Source of the DNA: Larsenimonas rhizosphaerae
Lineage (GTDB): Bacteria; Pseudomonadota; Gammaproteobacteria; Pseudomonadales; Halomonadaceae
Reading direction: 5' to 3'
NCBI RefSeq assembly: GCF_023700005.1
Contig: NZ_JAMLJK010000003.1
Coordinates: forward strand, 186,001-250,000
DNA length: 64,000 bases
How positions within the stretch are numbered: position 1 is the stretch's first letter; the number at the start of each line of letters is the position of its first letter. The notes beneath the pieces were generated by a model. The model saw only the letters and a program-made list of their open reading frames with translations, did not search any database and was not told where the DNA came from. Made by a program: the position numbers and the translations under genes. This document shows positions 46,622 through 55,329 of the stretch, one piece after another.

Positions 46622-47545
46622 ATGGGCAAGAAGAAACGAACGCGTCCGGCGCATCCGGCGCATCCGTATTACTGGCCAACGTGGGCCGGCATCACCCTTA
46701 TGAAACTTGGTGCTTGGCTTCCCTGGCCAGTGAAAATTGCCCTTGGCAGGATCATGGGGGAGTGCGTCTGGCGTTTTGCCAGGCGGCGCCGTCACATCAC
46801 CGAGACCAATCTACGGCTGTGTTTCCCGGAGCTGGATGATCGGGCGCGAGCCCGGTTGGTACGTGAGACCTTTCATGCCAACGGGATCGGCATTCTTGAA
46901 ACGGCGACCGGCTGGTGCCGTGACCCGGAGCATTTGCGTCATCGGGTCGCCTTCAAGGGCCATGAGCACATGGTGCAGGCTAAAGCGCAGGGCAAGGGGG
47001 TGCTGATCATCGGCATTCATTTTTCCACCCTGGACCTGGGCGGAGCGCTTCATTCCCTGTTTTTTGATGCGGATGTGGTATATCGACCGCATGACAGCCC
47101 CGTGTTCGAGTCTTTCATGACTCGGGCGCGTCGCCGCATCTTCGGGGCGGCCATTGATCGTCACGATCTGCGCGGTGTGGTAAAGCGCATCAAGTCAGGG
47201 CGTGCAGTGTGGTACTCGCCGGACCAGGATTTCGGGCGGGAAGCCAGCGTGTTTGCCCCCTTTTTCGGGGTTGAAGCGGCCACGATAAAAATGACGTCCA
47301 GAATTGCCGGGATGACGGGAGCACCGGTCATGCCGCTGATATTTCACCGTAATCCGGACAATCGCACCTATACGCTCGAGTATCTGCCCGCCATTGCCGA
47401 TTTCCCGACCGGCGATGAAGTCGCCGATGCGGCGCGGGTCAATCAGGTTATCGAGCAGGCGATACGCCGTCATCCGGAACAGTATCTGTGGTTGCACCGT
47501 CGTTTCAAGACCCGCCCCGACAAGCGGGATCCTTCCCTGTACTGA
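46622..47545 (+). CDS. lpxL: Lipid A biosynthesis lauroyl (late) acyltransferase
   Basis: A 307-residue inner-membrane enzyme transferring a secondary acyl chain to Kdo2-lipid IVA. N-terminal membrane/amphipathic part (YYWPTWAGITLMKLGAWLPW), RRRHITETNLRLCFPEL, the HX4D motif in GIHFSTLDLGG, and RAVWYSPDQDFG with FAPFFGVEAATI. YLWLHRRFKTRP at the C terminus is typical of LpxL. The start chosen is ATG 46622 (MGKKKRTRP); an in-frame ATG at 46592 would add ten residues. Confidence 0.92.
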   Translation: MGKKKRTRPAHPAHPYYWPTWAGITLMKLGAWLPWPVKIALGRIMGECVWRFARRRRHITETNLRLCFPELDDRARARLVRETFHANGIGILETATGWCRDPEHLRHRVAFKGHEHMVQAKAQGKGVLIIGIHFSTLDLGGALHSLFFDADVVYRPHDSPVFESFMTRARRRIFGAAIDRHDLRGVVKRIKSGRAVWYSPDQDFGREASVFAPFFGVEAATIKMTSRIAGMTGAPVMPLIFHRNPDNRTYTLEYLPAIADFPTGDEVADAARVNQVIEQAIRRHPEQYLWLHRRFKTRPDKRDPSLY

Positions 47546-47591
47546 CGAGCCTCCCATGCCATGTGTCATCTGCAAGCGTGTGCGATGGCAC

Positions 47592-48059
47592 TCACCTTGT
47601 ACAGGCCAGGCGCTCAAGTGTGACGCTACCAACGGCCTCACCGTTTTTATCCGTAACGTGGTAGCGCAGCGCTCCCTTGTTATTCAGTATGCGACGCATG
47701 GGATTATCCCTGGGTCCGTTGCACAGTGCATAGCGCATGCGGTCATGAAGGTACCTGTTGATCCGAGCCTGTGAGGCAGGGTGTCTGCGAAGCTTGGCAA
47801 TAATGCTGCTGCGTGTCTCGGTAGCCTGTACGTGCAGTACCAGAGTGGCCTTGTCGGCCTGAGCAGCGATGATTCGCATATCGGCGGCGGCGGGCAGTGG
47901 AAGTGTTTCTGAAAGGGCAGTGGCCGTGTTGGTAACGACCTGGCACATGCGCGCATCAAGGTGTCGGGAGTAGGGGCAGCCTTCGTTGATAAGGACGTAA
48001 ACGTAAAAGCATACGGCGCCAGACAGGATCATGGCTGCGACGGCGATTTTTTCCTTCAC
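47592..48059 (-). CDS. Hypothetical protein with N-terminal membrane segment
   Basis: A 155-residue protein with one N-terminal hydrophobic helix (IAVAAMILSGAVCFYVYVLI) and a periplasmic part containing four cysteines (EGCPYSR, RMCQVV, YALCNGP, ERLACTR) that could form disulfides. GTG start at 48059 with GAGG nine bases upstream. No family recognised. Convergent with lpxL. Confidence 0.6.
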   Translation of the reverse strand: MKEKIAVAAMILSGAVCFYVYVLINEGCPYSRHLDARMCQVVTNTATALSETLPLPAAADMRIIAAQADKATLVLHVQATETRSSIIAKLRRHPASQARINRYLHDRMRYALCNGPRDNPMRRILNNKGALRYHVTDKNGEAVGSVTLERLACTR

Positions 48060-48176
48060 GCAATATGACCTCAGTCATTATATTTCCGAGCGTGCTGAAA
48101 AGTATAAGGTGTGCGGCTGGTGACAAAGCGTCCGTGTATCGTGATTAATAATTCCTGTTTCATGCATTGAATAAAA

Positions 48177-48200
48177 AACGCCCCATCGGGGCGTTTCATT
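48177..48200 (-). terminator. Terminator of ettA
   Basis: 8-bp stem aacgcccc / ggggcgtt with tetraloop, followed on the minus strand by TTTTTT. It lies about 25 bases after the ettA stop. Confidence 0.85.
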
Positions 48201-48220
48201 ATAAAGCAGTCGAACCAGGC

Positions 48221-49882
48221 TCAGGCATCAATACGCTTGTACTTGGTGCGCTTGGGGGTATCGTTGCCGACACGTTTCTGGTGGTCTGCCTCATATTCAG
48301 CGTAATTGCCTTCAAAGAAGACCACTTCGGAGTCACCTTCATAAGCAAGAATATGGGTGGCAATACGGTCAAGGAACCAGCGGTCATGCGAGATGACCAT
48401 GGCGCAGCCCGGAAAGGCCAGCAGGGCATCTTCCAGAGCACGAAGGGTTTCAATGTCCAGGTCGTTGGACGGCTCATCCAGCAGCAGAACGTTGGCCCCC
48501 TGCTTGAGAGTCTGAGCCAGCTGCAGACGGCCACGCTCACCGCCGGAAAGATCCTTCAGGTATTTCTGCTGATCCGTGCCCTTGAAGTTGAAGCGGCCGA
48601 CATAGGCGCGTGACGAGACTTCGTAGCCATTGATATTGAGCATGTCCTGACCGTCGGATACTGCTTCCCAGACTGTCTGGCTGTCCTGCATCTTGTCCCT
48701 GAGCTGCTCGACGTAGGCAATTTGAACTGTTTCGCCGATGACGACATCACCCGCATCCGGGCTTTCCATGCCGGTGACCAGCTTGAACAGCGTGGATTTA
48801 CCGGCGCCGTTGCCACCGACAATACCTACGATGGCCCCCTGCGGAACGGTAAAGGACAGGTCCTCAAACAGTACCTTGCCTTCAAAGCTCTTGGTGACGT
48901 TGTGAAATTCGATGACCTTGTCACCAAGTCTCGGGCCGGGCGGAATGTAGATTTCATTGGTTTCGTTACGCTTCTGGAAATCACCGGACTGCATTTCCTC
49001 GAAGCGATTAAGGCGTGCCTTGCTCTTGGCCTGGCGTCCCTTGGGATTCTGGCGTACCCATTCGAGCTCCTGGGTAATGGCCTTCTGACGAGAGGCTTCC
49101 TGCTTGGCTTCCTGAGCCAGACGTTGCTCCTTGGTTTCAAGCCAGTTGGAGTAGTTCCCTTCAAACGGGATGCCGCGGCCACGGTCAAGTTCCAGAATCC
49201 ACCCCGCAGCATTATCCAGGAAGTAGCGGTCGTGGGTCACGGCGACGACGGTACCGGGGTATTCAACCAGAAACCGCTCAAGCCAAGCGACGGATTCAGC
49301 GTCCAGGTGGTTGGTCGGCTCGTCGAGCAACAGCATGTCCGGGCCGGACAGCAGCAGGCGGCACAGGGCAACACGACGGCGCTCGCCCCCTGAAAGATGA
49401 GCAATCTGTGCCTCCCAGGGCGGCAGTCTCAGTGCCTCGGCGGCCACTTCCAGCTTGCGCTCCAGGTTATGGGCGTCGCTGGCTTCAATGATGTTTTCAA
49501 GCCGTCCCTGCTCGGCGGCCAGGGCATCGAAATCAGCGTCCGGATCGGCGTAGGCGGCATAGACTTCATCCAGTCGTGCCTGAGCATCCTTGATGACCGA
49601 GACGGATTCTTCCACGATATCGCGAACCGTCTTGCTGTCATCCAGTTCCGGTTCCTGGGGAAGGTAGCCGACATTCAGGTTCGGCATCGGGCGAGCTTCG
49701 CCGTTGAATTCCGTGTCCACGCCCGCCATGATCCGCAGCAGCGAGGACTTGCCAGAGCCATTCAAACCCAATACGCCGATCTTGGCGCCCGGAAAGAATG
49801 ACAGGGAAATGTCTTTCAGGATTTCCCGTTTGGGTGGCACGATCTTGCCGACCCGATTCATGGTGTAAACGTATTGCGCCAT
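48221..49882 (-). CDS. ettA: Energy-dependent translational throttle protein EttA
   Basis: A 553-residue ABC-F protein with two ATPase halves. Walker A GLNGSGKSS and GGNGAGKST, signatures LSGGERRRVALCRL and LSGGERGRLQLAQT, and Walker B LLLDEPTNHLD and LLLDEPSNDLD. The linker and toe/arm region (YLETKEQ-like SNWLETKEQRLAQE, RQAKSKARLNRFEEM) is as in EttA. It binds the ribosomal E site and gates the first peptide bond according to the ATP/ADP ratio. Start ATG 49882 (MAQYVYTMNRVGK); a longer frame to 49975 has no RBS. Confidence 0.96.
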   Translation of the reverse strand: MAQYVYTMNRVGKIVPPKREILKDISLSFFPGAKIGVLGLNGSGKSSLLRIMAGVDTEFNGEARPMPNLNVGYLPQEPELDDSKTVRDIVEESVSVIKDAQARLDEVYAAYADPDADFDALAAEQGRLENIIEASDAHNLERKLEVAAEALRLPPWEAQIAHLSGGERRRVALCRLLLSGPDMLLLDEPTNHLDAESVAWLERFLVEYPGTVVAVTHDRYFLDNAAGWILELDRGRGIPFEGNYSNWLETKEQRLAQEAKQEASRQKAITQELEWVRQNPKGRQAKSKARLNRFEEMQSGDFQKRNETNEIYIPPGPRLGDKVIEFHNVTKSFEGKVLFEDLSFTVPQGAIVGIVGGNGAGKSTLFKLVTGMESPDAGDVVIGETVQIAYVEQLRDKMQDSQTVWEAVSDGQDMLNINGYEVSSRAYVGRFNFKGTDQQKYLKDLSGGERGRLQLAQTLKQGANVLLLDEPSNDLDIETLRALEDALLAFPGCAMVISHDRWFLDRIATHILAYEGDSEVVFFEGNYAEYEADHQKRVGNDTPKRTKYKRIDA

Positions 49883-50006
49883 GGGAGTCCAGTTACCTTG
49901 CTTTGAAATGAGTGCGCCGGCAGTGCGCCGGGCAGTAGTGTTCGGTGTGTGATGATAGAGGCAGGCGAGGCGCAAGGCCAGCCATCAGCTAGGGCGGGTA
50001 AACGAC

Positions 50007-50028
50007 GCGACCGCCCGAAGGCGGTCGC
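50007..50028 (-). terminator. Hairpin after the PA3496-like gene
   Basis: Perfect 9-bp stem gcgaccgcc / ggcggtcgc with a 4-nt loop (cgaa on the plus strand, ttcg on the minus strand), 24 bases downstream of the acidic-protein stop. No T-run, so only probable. Confidence 0.5.
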
Positions 50029-50051
50029 AATGAGTGCAGCAGGAAGGTGTG

Positions 50052-50264
50052 TTACTCCTCCTCGTCAAACTCGTCATCGTCATCGTCGAGGTCCCAGTCA
50101 TCCTCGATCACTCGTTGCAGTCGGCGTTCTTCAAGAAAGGACTCAAGACGTCGGCGACTTTGAGGGTCGGATTTTCTGGGGCGACGTGTCTCGAAATCGT
50201 CGTCATTGACCGCATCGTCCTGCAGGTCATCGTCATCAAGGTGCAGCTCTGTTGAACTCATCAT
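50052..50264 (-). CDS. Acidic PA3496-family small protein
   Basis: A 70-residue protein with Asp-rich ends (HLDDDDLQDDAVNDDD; DWDLDDDDDEFDEEE) and a central basic helix (RRPRKSDPQSRRRLESFLEE). It fits the small conserved PA3496-like family annotated as a putative envelope integrity protein in pseudomonads. RBS GGAGG directly upstream of two ATGs (50264, 50261). Function not established. Confidence 0.65.
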   Translation of the reverse strand: MMSSTELHLDDDDLQDDAVNDDDFETRRPRKSDPQSRRRLESFLEERRLQRVIEDDWDLDDDDDEFDEEE

Positions 50265-50361
50265 TCACCTCCATCGCAGATGGTCATGAACGCTGTATAG
50301 CGTGATGGCTTGAAGGATGCAACCCCTTTTCAAAACGTTACTTGACTTTTAAATGAAATAT

Positions 50362-50787
50362 TCAGCTTTCTTTCCGGCCGAGTTGCTCACGAAGTCGTTC
50401 CAGTTCCAGACGCATTTCCATCATTGAGGTTACGTCCTTCTGGACACCAATGAAGTATTGCAGTTCATCTTCACTGTCAAAGACTGGCGTCATTGACAGT
50501 TCGTTCCAGAAGAGACTGCCATCCTTTCGATAGTTGCGAATGATTTCACGGCACGCTTTCCCTTCGGTCAGGGCGTCTCGGATACGGTCCAGCCCGGGCT
50601 GTTGGGTATCGCCATTTTGAAGAAAGCGACAATCCCGATAGAGGATGTCATCGGCGCTGTAGCCTGTCAGCCGCTCGAAGCCCTGGTTGACGTAGATCAG
50701 AATGTTTTCGTTGCCTTCCTGTTCAGCCACCACGATGCCATCGTCGGATGAGTTGATGACGCGTTCAAGCAGAGCGGGGTCGATCAT
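50362..50787 (-). CDS. Short LOV blue-light photoreceptor protein
   Basis: A 141-residue protein consisting of a single LOV (PAS) domain plus short N- and C-terminal helices. The flavin-adduct cysteine lies in YRDCRFLQ at residue 53 when ATG 50787 is the start. The FMN-binding Asn and Gln positions N85, N95 and Q116 (NYRKDG, FWNELS, IGVQKDVT) are all present. Length, start and these residue numbers correspond to the Pseudomonas putida short LOV proteins (PpSB1-LOV type) as I remember them. It has no output domain; it ends in a charged coiled-coil-prone helix (MEMRLELERLREQLG). It probably signals by dimer or partner change in light. Confidence 0.88.
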   Translation of the reverse strand: MIDPALLERVINSSDDGIVVAEQEGNENILIYVNQGFERLTGYSADDILYRDCRFLQNGDTQQPGLDRIRDALTEGKACREIIRNYRKDGSLFWNELSMTPVFDSEDELQYFIGVQKDVTSMMEMRLELERLREQLGRKES

Positions 50788-50893
50788 GTGCGGTCGTTCC
50801 ATGGGCCAGAGTGTCCTTGATCAGTGGTCCATCGCGCCGGAATAGTCACGTGCGCAGGTCGGTGGTGGTCTACAGGGAAGCACCCGCATGGCG

Positions 50894-52222
50894 TTACGGG
50901 GATGCTTCGGCATTCGGCAGACGGTGTGCAAGTAAAGAAGCCAGCAACAGGCTTATTGTAAGCAAAAGTAACGCCCAGGTACTACCCAGTCCATGGGTAA
51001 CCCATCCGATTGTTACACCCAGCACCAGAAGCATGATGCCGGTAGTGGTATTGGACATGGCGACATACATGGCTCGGTTGTCCCTGCCGGCCAGGTTGAC
51101 CACGTAGGCCTTGCGGCCAAGACGGATGCCTGCATGGGCGACCATCATGACGGCATAGAGGGCCGCATAAGGCCACACCGTATGCAGCCATGCAAAGGGA
51201 AGCAGCGTCAGCAGGGTTACCAGAGCAAGAGCCGCCGCGGCCAGCAGGCCAGCATTGCGCATCACGCGATGGCTGCCCTGATCCGCCTGCTTTCCCCAGA
51301 CAGGGCTTGCCAGCATGCCGGCAACTCCTGAAATCAGGATCAGCACGCCCAGCCCCTTCAGATTTTCATCACTGTTTTGCTGTGCAAGCAGTGCCATGTA
51401 CGGGAGGGACAGGGCGCTGCCGAGCAACAGCGTACGACATAGATTGAACATCAGAAAGTTGCGATCCGTCCGCAGTGCCCGCAGGCCATCGCCCATGATG
51501 GTCAGTGCATTCCGTCCGCCCTGGGTCGCACCGGCATCTTCCTTCAGCCACAGCGCGCATAGTGCGTTCAGAAGCCAGCCGATGGCAGCGATTGCCAGTA
51601 GTACCGCCAGGGCCGATCGGTTCGGATGGTTGCCGAGCAGTACGATCACAACGCCGGCGATCAGTGTGGCGGCACCTGCCAGACTGCCACTCCAGCCCAG
51701 AAGACGGCCTCGACGATCCTTGTCGATGGTCTTGCCCAGCACATCCTTGGTAGCGATCGAGGTTATCCCCCGTGCCAGCGACAGGATGGCAAGTACTGCC
51801 AGTACAAGACCACCGCCCAGTGAAGATGATCCATAAAGGGCGATCAATGACAGCGCCAGCGCGGATACTGACTGAAGAAGGCTCCCCACGGCCCAGGCAT
51901 ACTTGCGCTGTGGCAAGGGGCGAATAAACGCCGCTACCAGCAGTTGGGGCAACAGCGAGCCGGCTTCGCGAATAGGGACCAGCAGACCGATCATCCAGCC
52001 CGGCGCACCCAGCGCGCCCAGAAGCCAGGGGAGTATCAGGCGGGCACTGGCGAGCTCGTCTGCCAGCTTGTTGCCGAGTGACCCGATAAGCTGCTTGATG
52101 AAATTGCCGGGTTGCTGATGACAGGCACTCTCCGGTATATCACGACAGGCACGGCTATCTTCATCATTGGCAAGTTTTTCATAGGCGTAGGTGAGGGAGT
52201 CGTCCACACTGTTTAAAGCCAT
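50894..52222 (-). CDS. MFS transporter
   Basis: A 442-residue major facilitator with about 11-12 hydrophobic segments after an unusually long soluble N terminus of about 60 residues (DSLTYAYEKLANDEDSRAC, PESACHQQPGN). The first half contains IGLLVPIREAGSLLPQL; the central loop has KTIDKDRRGRLLGWSGS, similar to the MFS inter-repeat motif. Substrate unknown. ATG 52222 with AAGGAAG upstream; a longer frame to 52312 would overlap the divergent SelW-like gene. Confidence 0.85.
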   Translation of the reverse strand: MALNSVDDSLTYAYEKLANDEDSRACRDIPESACHQQPGNFIKQLIGSLGNKLADELASARLILPWLLGALGAPGWMIGLLVPIREAGSLLPQLLVAAFIRPLPQRKYAWAVGSLLQSVSALALSLIALYGSSSLGGGLVLAVLAILSLARGITSIATKDVLGKTIDKDRRGRLLGWSGSLAGAATLIAGVVIVLLGNHPNRSALAVLLAIAAIGWLLNALCALWLKEDAGATQGGRNALTIMGDGLRALRTDRNFLMFNLCRTLLLGSALSLPYMALLAQQNSDENLKGLGVLILISGVAGMLASPVWGKQADQGSHRVMRNAGLLAAAALALVTLLTLLPFAWLHTVWPYAALYAVMMVAHAGIRLGRKAYVVNLAGRDNRAMYVAMSNTTTGIMLLVLGVTIGWVTHGLGSTWALLLLTISLLLASLLAHRLPNAEASP

Positions 52223-52301
52223 GTTACTTCCTTGTCTCTCATGGCGATCAATCGCTAAAGTTGCAAAGCGTAGCCCATAACTTTCATTGATAGGGACCCG
52301 G

Positions 52302-52568
52302 ATGAGAATCACGATTCATTATTGTACCCAATGCCACTGGCTGATGCGCGCCGCCTGGTATGCCCAGGAACTATTGCAGACGTTCGGCGAAGATCTGGAC
52401 GAAGTGGCGCTGGCCCCCAGCCATGGCGGCCACTTCGATATTCTCGCCAATGGTGAGCTGATCTGGGATCGCAAGCGGGACAACGGCTTCCCGGCCGTGA
52501 AGGAAATCAAGCGGCTGGTACGTGATCGCCTTGACCCCGGACGTGATCTTGGTCACCTGGATCGCTGA
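52302..52568 (+). CDS. SelT/SelW/SelH family redox protein (cysteine form)
   Basis: An 88-residue Rdx-family protein with the N-terminal CxxC redox motif in IHYCTQCHWLMRAAW; the selenocysteine of animal SelW is Cys here. FDILANGELIWDRKRDNGFP and VKEIKRLVRDRL complete the thioredoxin-like fold. ATG 52302 follows AGGGA. Divergent from the MFS gene and convergent with zntB. Confidence 0.88.
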   Translation: MRITIHYCTQCHWLMRAAWYAQELLQTFGEDLDEVALAPSHGGHFDILANGELIWDRKRDNGFPAVKEIKRLVRDRLDPGRDLGHLDR

Positions 52569-52583
52569 TTCTTTCCTGCCGGT

Positions 52584-53561
52584 CTACCACCAGCGCTTGC
52601 GTTTCAACAGCCACAGTTGGGCAATGATGATGGCCACCACAATGGCGACAAAAATGGTAAAGCCATAGTGGTTTTCCGCGCCGGGAATTCCGCCAAGATT
52701 GATGCCCATCAGGCCGGTCAGGAAGCCCAGTGGCAGGAAGATGGCGGTAATGACCGACAGTAGATACATTCGGTCATTGAGGCGTTCATTTCTCTCGCTG
52801 TTGAGCTGTTCCTGCAGCATCAGGGCGCGCTCCTGCATGGCCTTGATGTCTTCCACATGGCGTTGCAGCTGGTTGGCAGATTCACGCAGCCACAGGCTGG
52901 CGGTTTCTTCCACGAACGTTTTGTTTTCAGCCAGTCTGTTCAGACAGTCGCACTGGGGTTCCATGAAGCGGCGAAGTGTCACCAGGGAGCGGCGCAGCTT
53001 GAGCAGTTCATCATCATCGGCCATCGGAACATCATTGAGCTGATCTTCTTCCAGCTTGCCCAGCCGGTCATCCAGCTCGATTCCCAGCTCTCCCACCTTG
53101 TCGATCATGGCATCGGTCATGGCACCGAGCAGCTCGGAGACATTGTGGGGGCCTTCACCGTCGTGCAAATAGTTGCGCACCAGTGTGATGGATTGCAGCG
53201 GTCTGCGCCTCAGGGTAATCAGCCGGTTGTGCGTCAGCCAGACCCGAAGGGAAATCATGTCGTCCGGTGCCGCACCCGGGTTGAGGTTGATGCCGCGAAG
53301 GGTAGTGACCAGACCGCCATTGAATCGGCCCACACGAGGCCGAGTCTGCTCCTCGAGCAGGGCTTCGATGATGTCTTCGTGCAGGTCGGCGATATCTTCC
53401 AGATAGTTGGTGGCATCGCCCCGGCTGAAGTCAAGATGCATCCATATGGGGGCGGGGTCGGTTTGCCAGATCTGGCTGAGGTTATCCCGCTCCAGTGCGT
53501 GCCCCCGACCCAGGCCATCCAGGCGATAGGCGGCCACCAGTGACGTATGCGTTTCGGACAT
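52584..53561 (-). CDS. zntB: CorA-family zinc transporter ZntB
   Basis: A 325-residue CorA-superfamily metal transporter: a cytoplasmic alpha/beta domain, a long stalk helix (KAMQERALMLQEQLNSERNE) and two C-terminal membrane helices. The pore motif between them reads GINLGGIPG, the ZntB variant of the GxN motif. ZntB mediates Zn2+ movement across the inner membrane. ATG 53561 is preceded by GGAGAG. Confidence 0.88.
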   Translation of the reverse strand: MSETHTSLVAAYRLDGLGRGHALERDNLSQIWQTDPAPIWMHLDFSRGDATNYLEDIADLHEDIIEALLEEQTRPRVGRFNGGLVTTLRGINLNPGAAPDDMISLRVWLTHNRLITLRRRPLQSITLVRNYLHDGEGPHNVSELLGAMTDAMIDKVGELGIELDDRLGKLEEDQLNDVPMADDDELLKLRRSLVTLRRFMEPQCDCLNRLAENKTFVEETASLWLRESANQLQRHVEDIKAMQERALMLQEQLNSERNERLNDRMYLLSVITAIFLPLGFLTGLMGINLGGIPGAENHYGFTIFVAIVVAIIIAQLWLLKRKRWW

Positions 53562-53712
53562 GACTCTCTCCTGAGGTGTCGGCAAGGCCGACACAGGGTT
53601 TATTGATTCGGGGCGGGAATGAGACCAGGCTGTTCCCTGTATATTGGCCGCATGATGCGAGGCGTGCGCGAGCGCGGCAAGTCTGATTTATTCCAGCCAC
53701 GAGGAAAGTGCA

Positions 53713-54624
53713 GTGACACAGGATCAACGCGCGATAGGTTATGGGCTGGGCGCCGTGGCATTGTGGTCAACGGTGGCGACTGCCTTCAAGTGGTCGCTGG
53801 CCGAAATGCGCCCCATTGAACTGATCAGCATTGCTTCAACAGTGTCCTGGGTCTTTCTGGGCGGACTGCTCCTTTATCAGCGTCAGGACCGCCGGATGCT
53901 GCTGCGTGGCTGGGGTACGGCTCTCTGGGCCGGGATGATGAATCCGGTGGCGTATTATCTGGTGCTGTTTGCCGCCTATGACCTGTTGCCCGGGCAGGAA
54001 GCCATGGCCATCAACTATACCTGGGCGCTGGCGTTGGCGCTGCTATCGGTTCCATTGCTGGGACACCGGTTGACTGCGGGCGACATGCTATCGAGTCTGG
54101 TCAGCTATTTCGGTGTGTGGGTGATCGCCACGCGAGGCGATATCTTCAACATGGCCTTTGAAAGCCCGACCGGCGTAGCCTGTGCACTGATCAGCACCGT
54201 GATCTGGGCGCTTTACTGGCTGCTTAACCGGCAGGATCATCGTCCGCCGCTGGTGGCGCAGTGGCAGAACTTTACGGTGGCCTTGCCTGTGCTGTGGGCA
54301 CTGGTGGCCTGGCAGGAAGGGTTTCATGGATACAGTACCGGTGCGCTGGCCGGCAGCATCTACGTCGGGCTGTTCGAAATGGGAGTGTCCTTCGTGCTGT
54401 GGCAGATGGCCGTGCACCGCATATCGCGTACCTCGAAGATTTCCAATCTGATTTTTCTGTCCCCGCCCATCTCATTGCTGTTGTTACATGTCGTGATCGG
54501 CGAGCCCATCAGTCTATCGACCCTGTGGGGGTTGATGGCCATTCTCGCCGGTTTGATCCTGCAGCAGGTCGCTGCCCGCCGCGACCGCAGGCATCATCCG
54601 ACTCCGCTGAGTGATGCCGGATGA
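53713..54624 (+). CDS. EamA/DMT-family exporter, YddG-like
   Basis: A 303-residue drug/metabolite transporter with ten hydrophobic segments and two EamA repeats. The N terminus (AIGYGLGAVALWSTVATAFK) and FSNLIFLSPPISLLLLHVVIG-like C-terminal repeat (ISNLIFLSPPISLL) fit the aromatic amino acid exporter YddG. GTG 53713 follows GAGGAAAG. Substrate is inferred from similarity only. Confidence 0.82.
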   Translation: MTQDQRAIGYGLGAVALWSTVATAFKWSLAEMRPIELISIASTVSWVFLGGLLLYQRQDRRMLLRGWGTALWAGMMNPVAYYLVLFAAYDLLPGQEAMAINYTWALALALLSVPLLGHRLTAGDMLSSLVSYFGVWVIATRGDIFNMAFESPTGVACALISTVIWALYWLLNRQDHRPPLVAQWQNFTVALPVLWALVAWQEGFHGYSTGALAGSIYVGLFEMGVSFVLWQMAVHRISRTSKISNLIFLSPPISLLLLHVVIGEPISLSTLWGLMAILAGLILQQVAARRDRRHHPTPLSDAG

Positions 54625-54645
54625 TGCCTTCATCTGAACAGCGAC

Positions 54646-55329
54646 TTAATCATCGGTCTTCAGCGGCGGCAGACTCAGCAACTGGTCAACTACACTCCAG
54701 ACATTATCGAGCACCGTTGGCTGGGCTGCAGCATTGGGGTGGATGCCGTCCTTTTGCATCAGGTCATCATTGAAGGCGATGTTGTCGAGAATGAACGGCT
54801 TGAGCGGCAGGCCGTATTTTTCAGCCAGCTCCGGGTAGATATTCTTGAAGGCATCCGAATATTGCGGGCCATAATTGGGCGGAATCATGATGCCTAGAAT
54901 GCCAACCTTCGCCGGATAGCCACGAATCATCTGGATCATCTGATCTAGGCGGTCCTTGATCTGCCGGGGAGGCAGCCCTCGCAGCCCGTCGTTACCGCCC
55001 AGTTCCAGCAGTACGATGTCCGGGTCGGTCTGCTTGAGCGTCCGGGGCAGGCGCGCCAGGCCGCCCGAGGTGGTTTCGCCCGAGATACTGGCATTGATGA
55101 CCTTGTCCTCATTGCCCAGGCGCTGTTGCAGCAGGTGCACCCATCCCTTGTCTTCAGGCATGTTATGGGCCGAACTCAGGCTGTCACCAAAAACCAGGAT
55201 CGTCTGTGCGCTGGCCGGCATCGACGTCAGAAGGCCCATCAGGGCCAGAGTCAGTGCGCCGATGCCCTGCCGGGTACGGCACCAAATCACCGGTGTGAAC
55301 GGGTGTAATGTCAGGAGTCCCTTGAGCAT
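54646..55329 (-). CDS. tesA: Multifunctional acyl-CoA thioesterase/arylesterase TesA
   Basis: A 227-residue exported SGNH/GDSL hydrolase: an N-terminal hydrophobic segment and signal-like cleavage region (ALMGLLTSMPASAQ), block I FGDSLSSAHNM, block II Gly, block III LLELGGNDGLRG, and block V DGIHPN. It acts as thioesterase I/lysophospholipase L1 in the periplasm. The first residues overlap the divergent ybbA start (ATGs share bases 55328-55329), the conserved tesA/ybbA arrangement. Confidence 0.93.
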   Translation of the reverse strand: MLKGLLTLHPFTPVIWCRTRQGIGALTLALMGLLTSMPASAQTILVFGDSLSSAHNMPEDKGWVHLLQQRLGNEDKVINASISGETTSGGLARLPRTLKQTDPDIVLLELGGNDGLRGLPPRQIKDRLDQMIQMIRGYPAKVGILGIMIPPNYGPQYSDAFKNIYPELAEKYGLPLKPFILDNIAFNDDLMQKDGIHPNAAAQPTVLDNVWSVVDQLLSLPPLKTDD

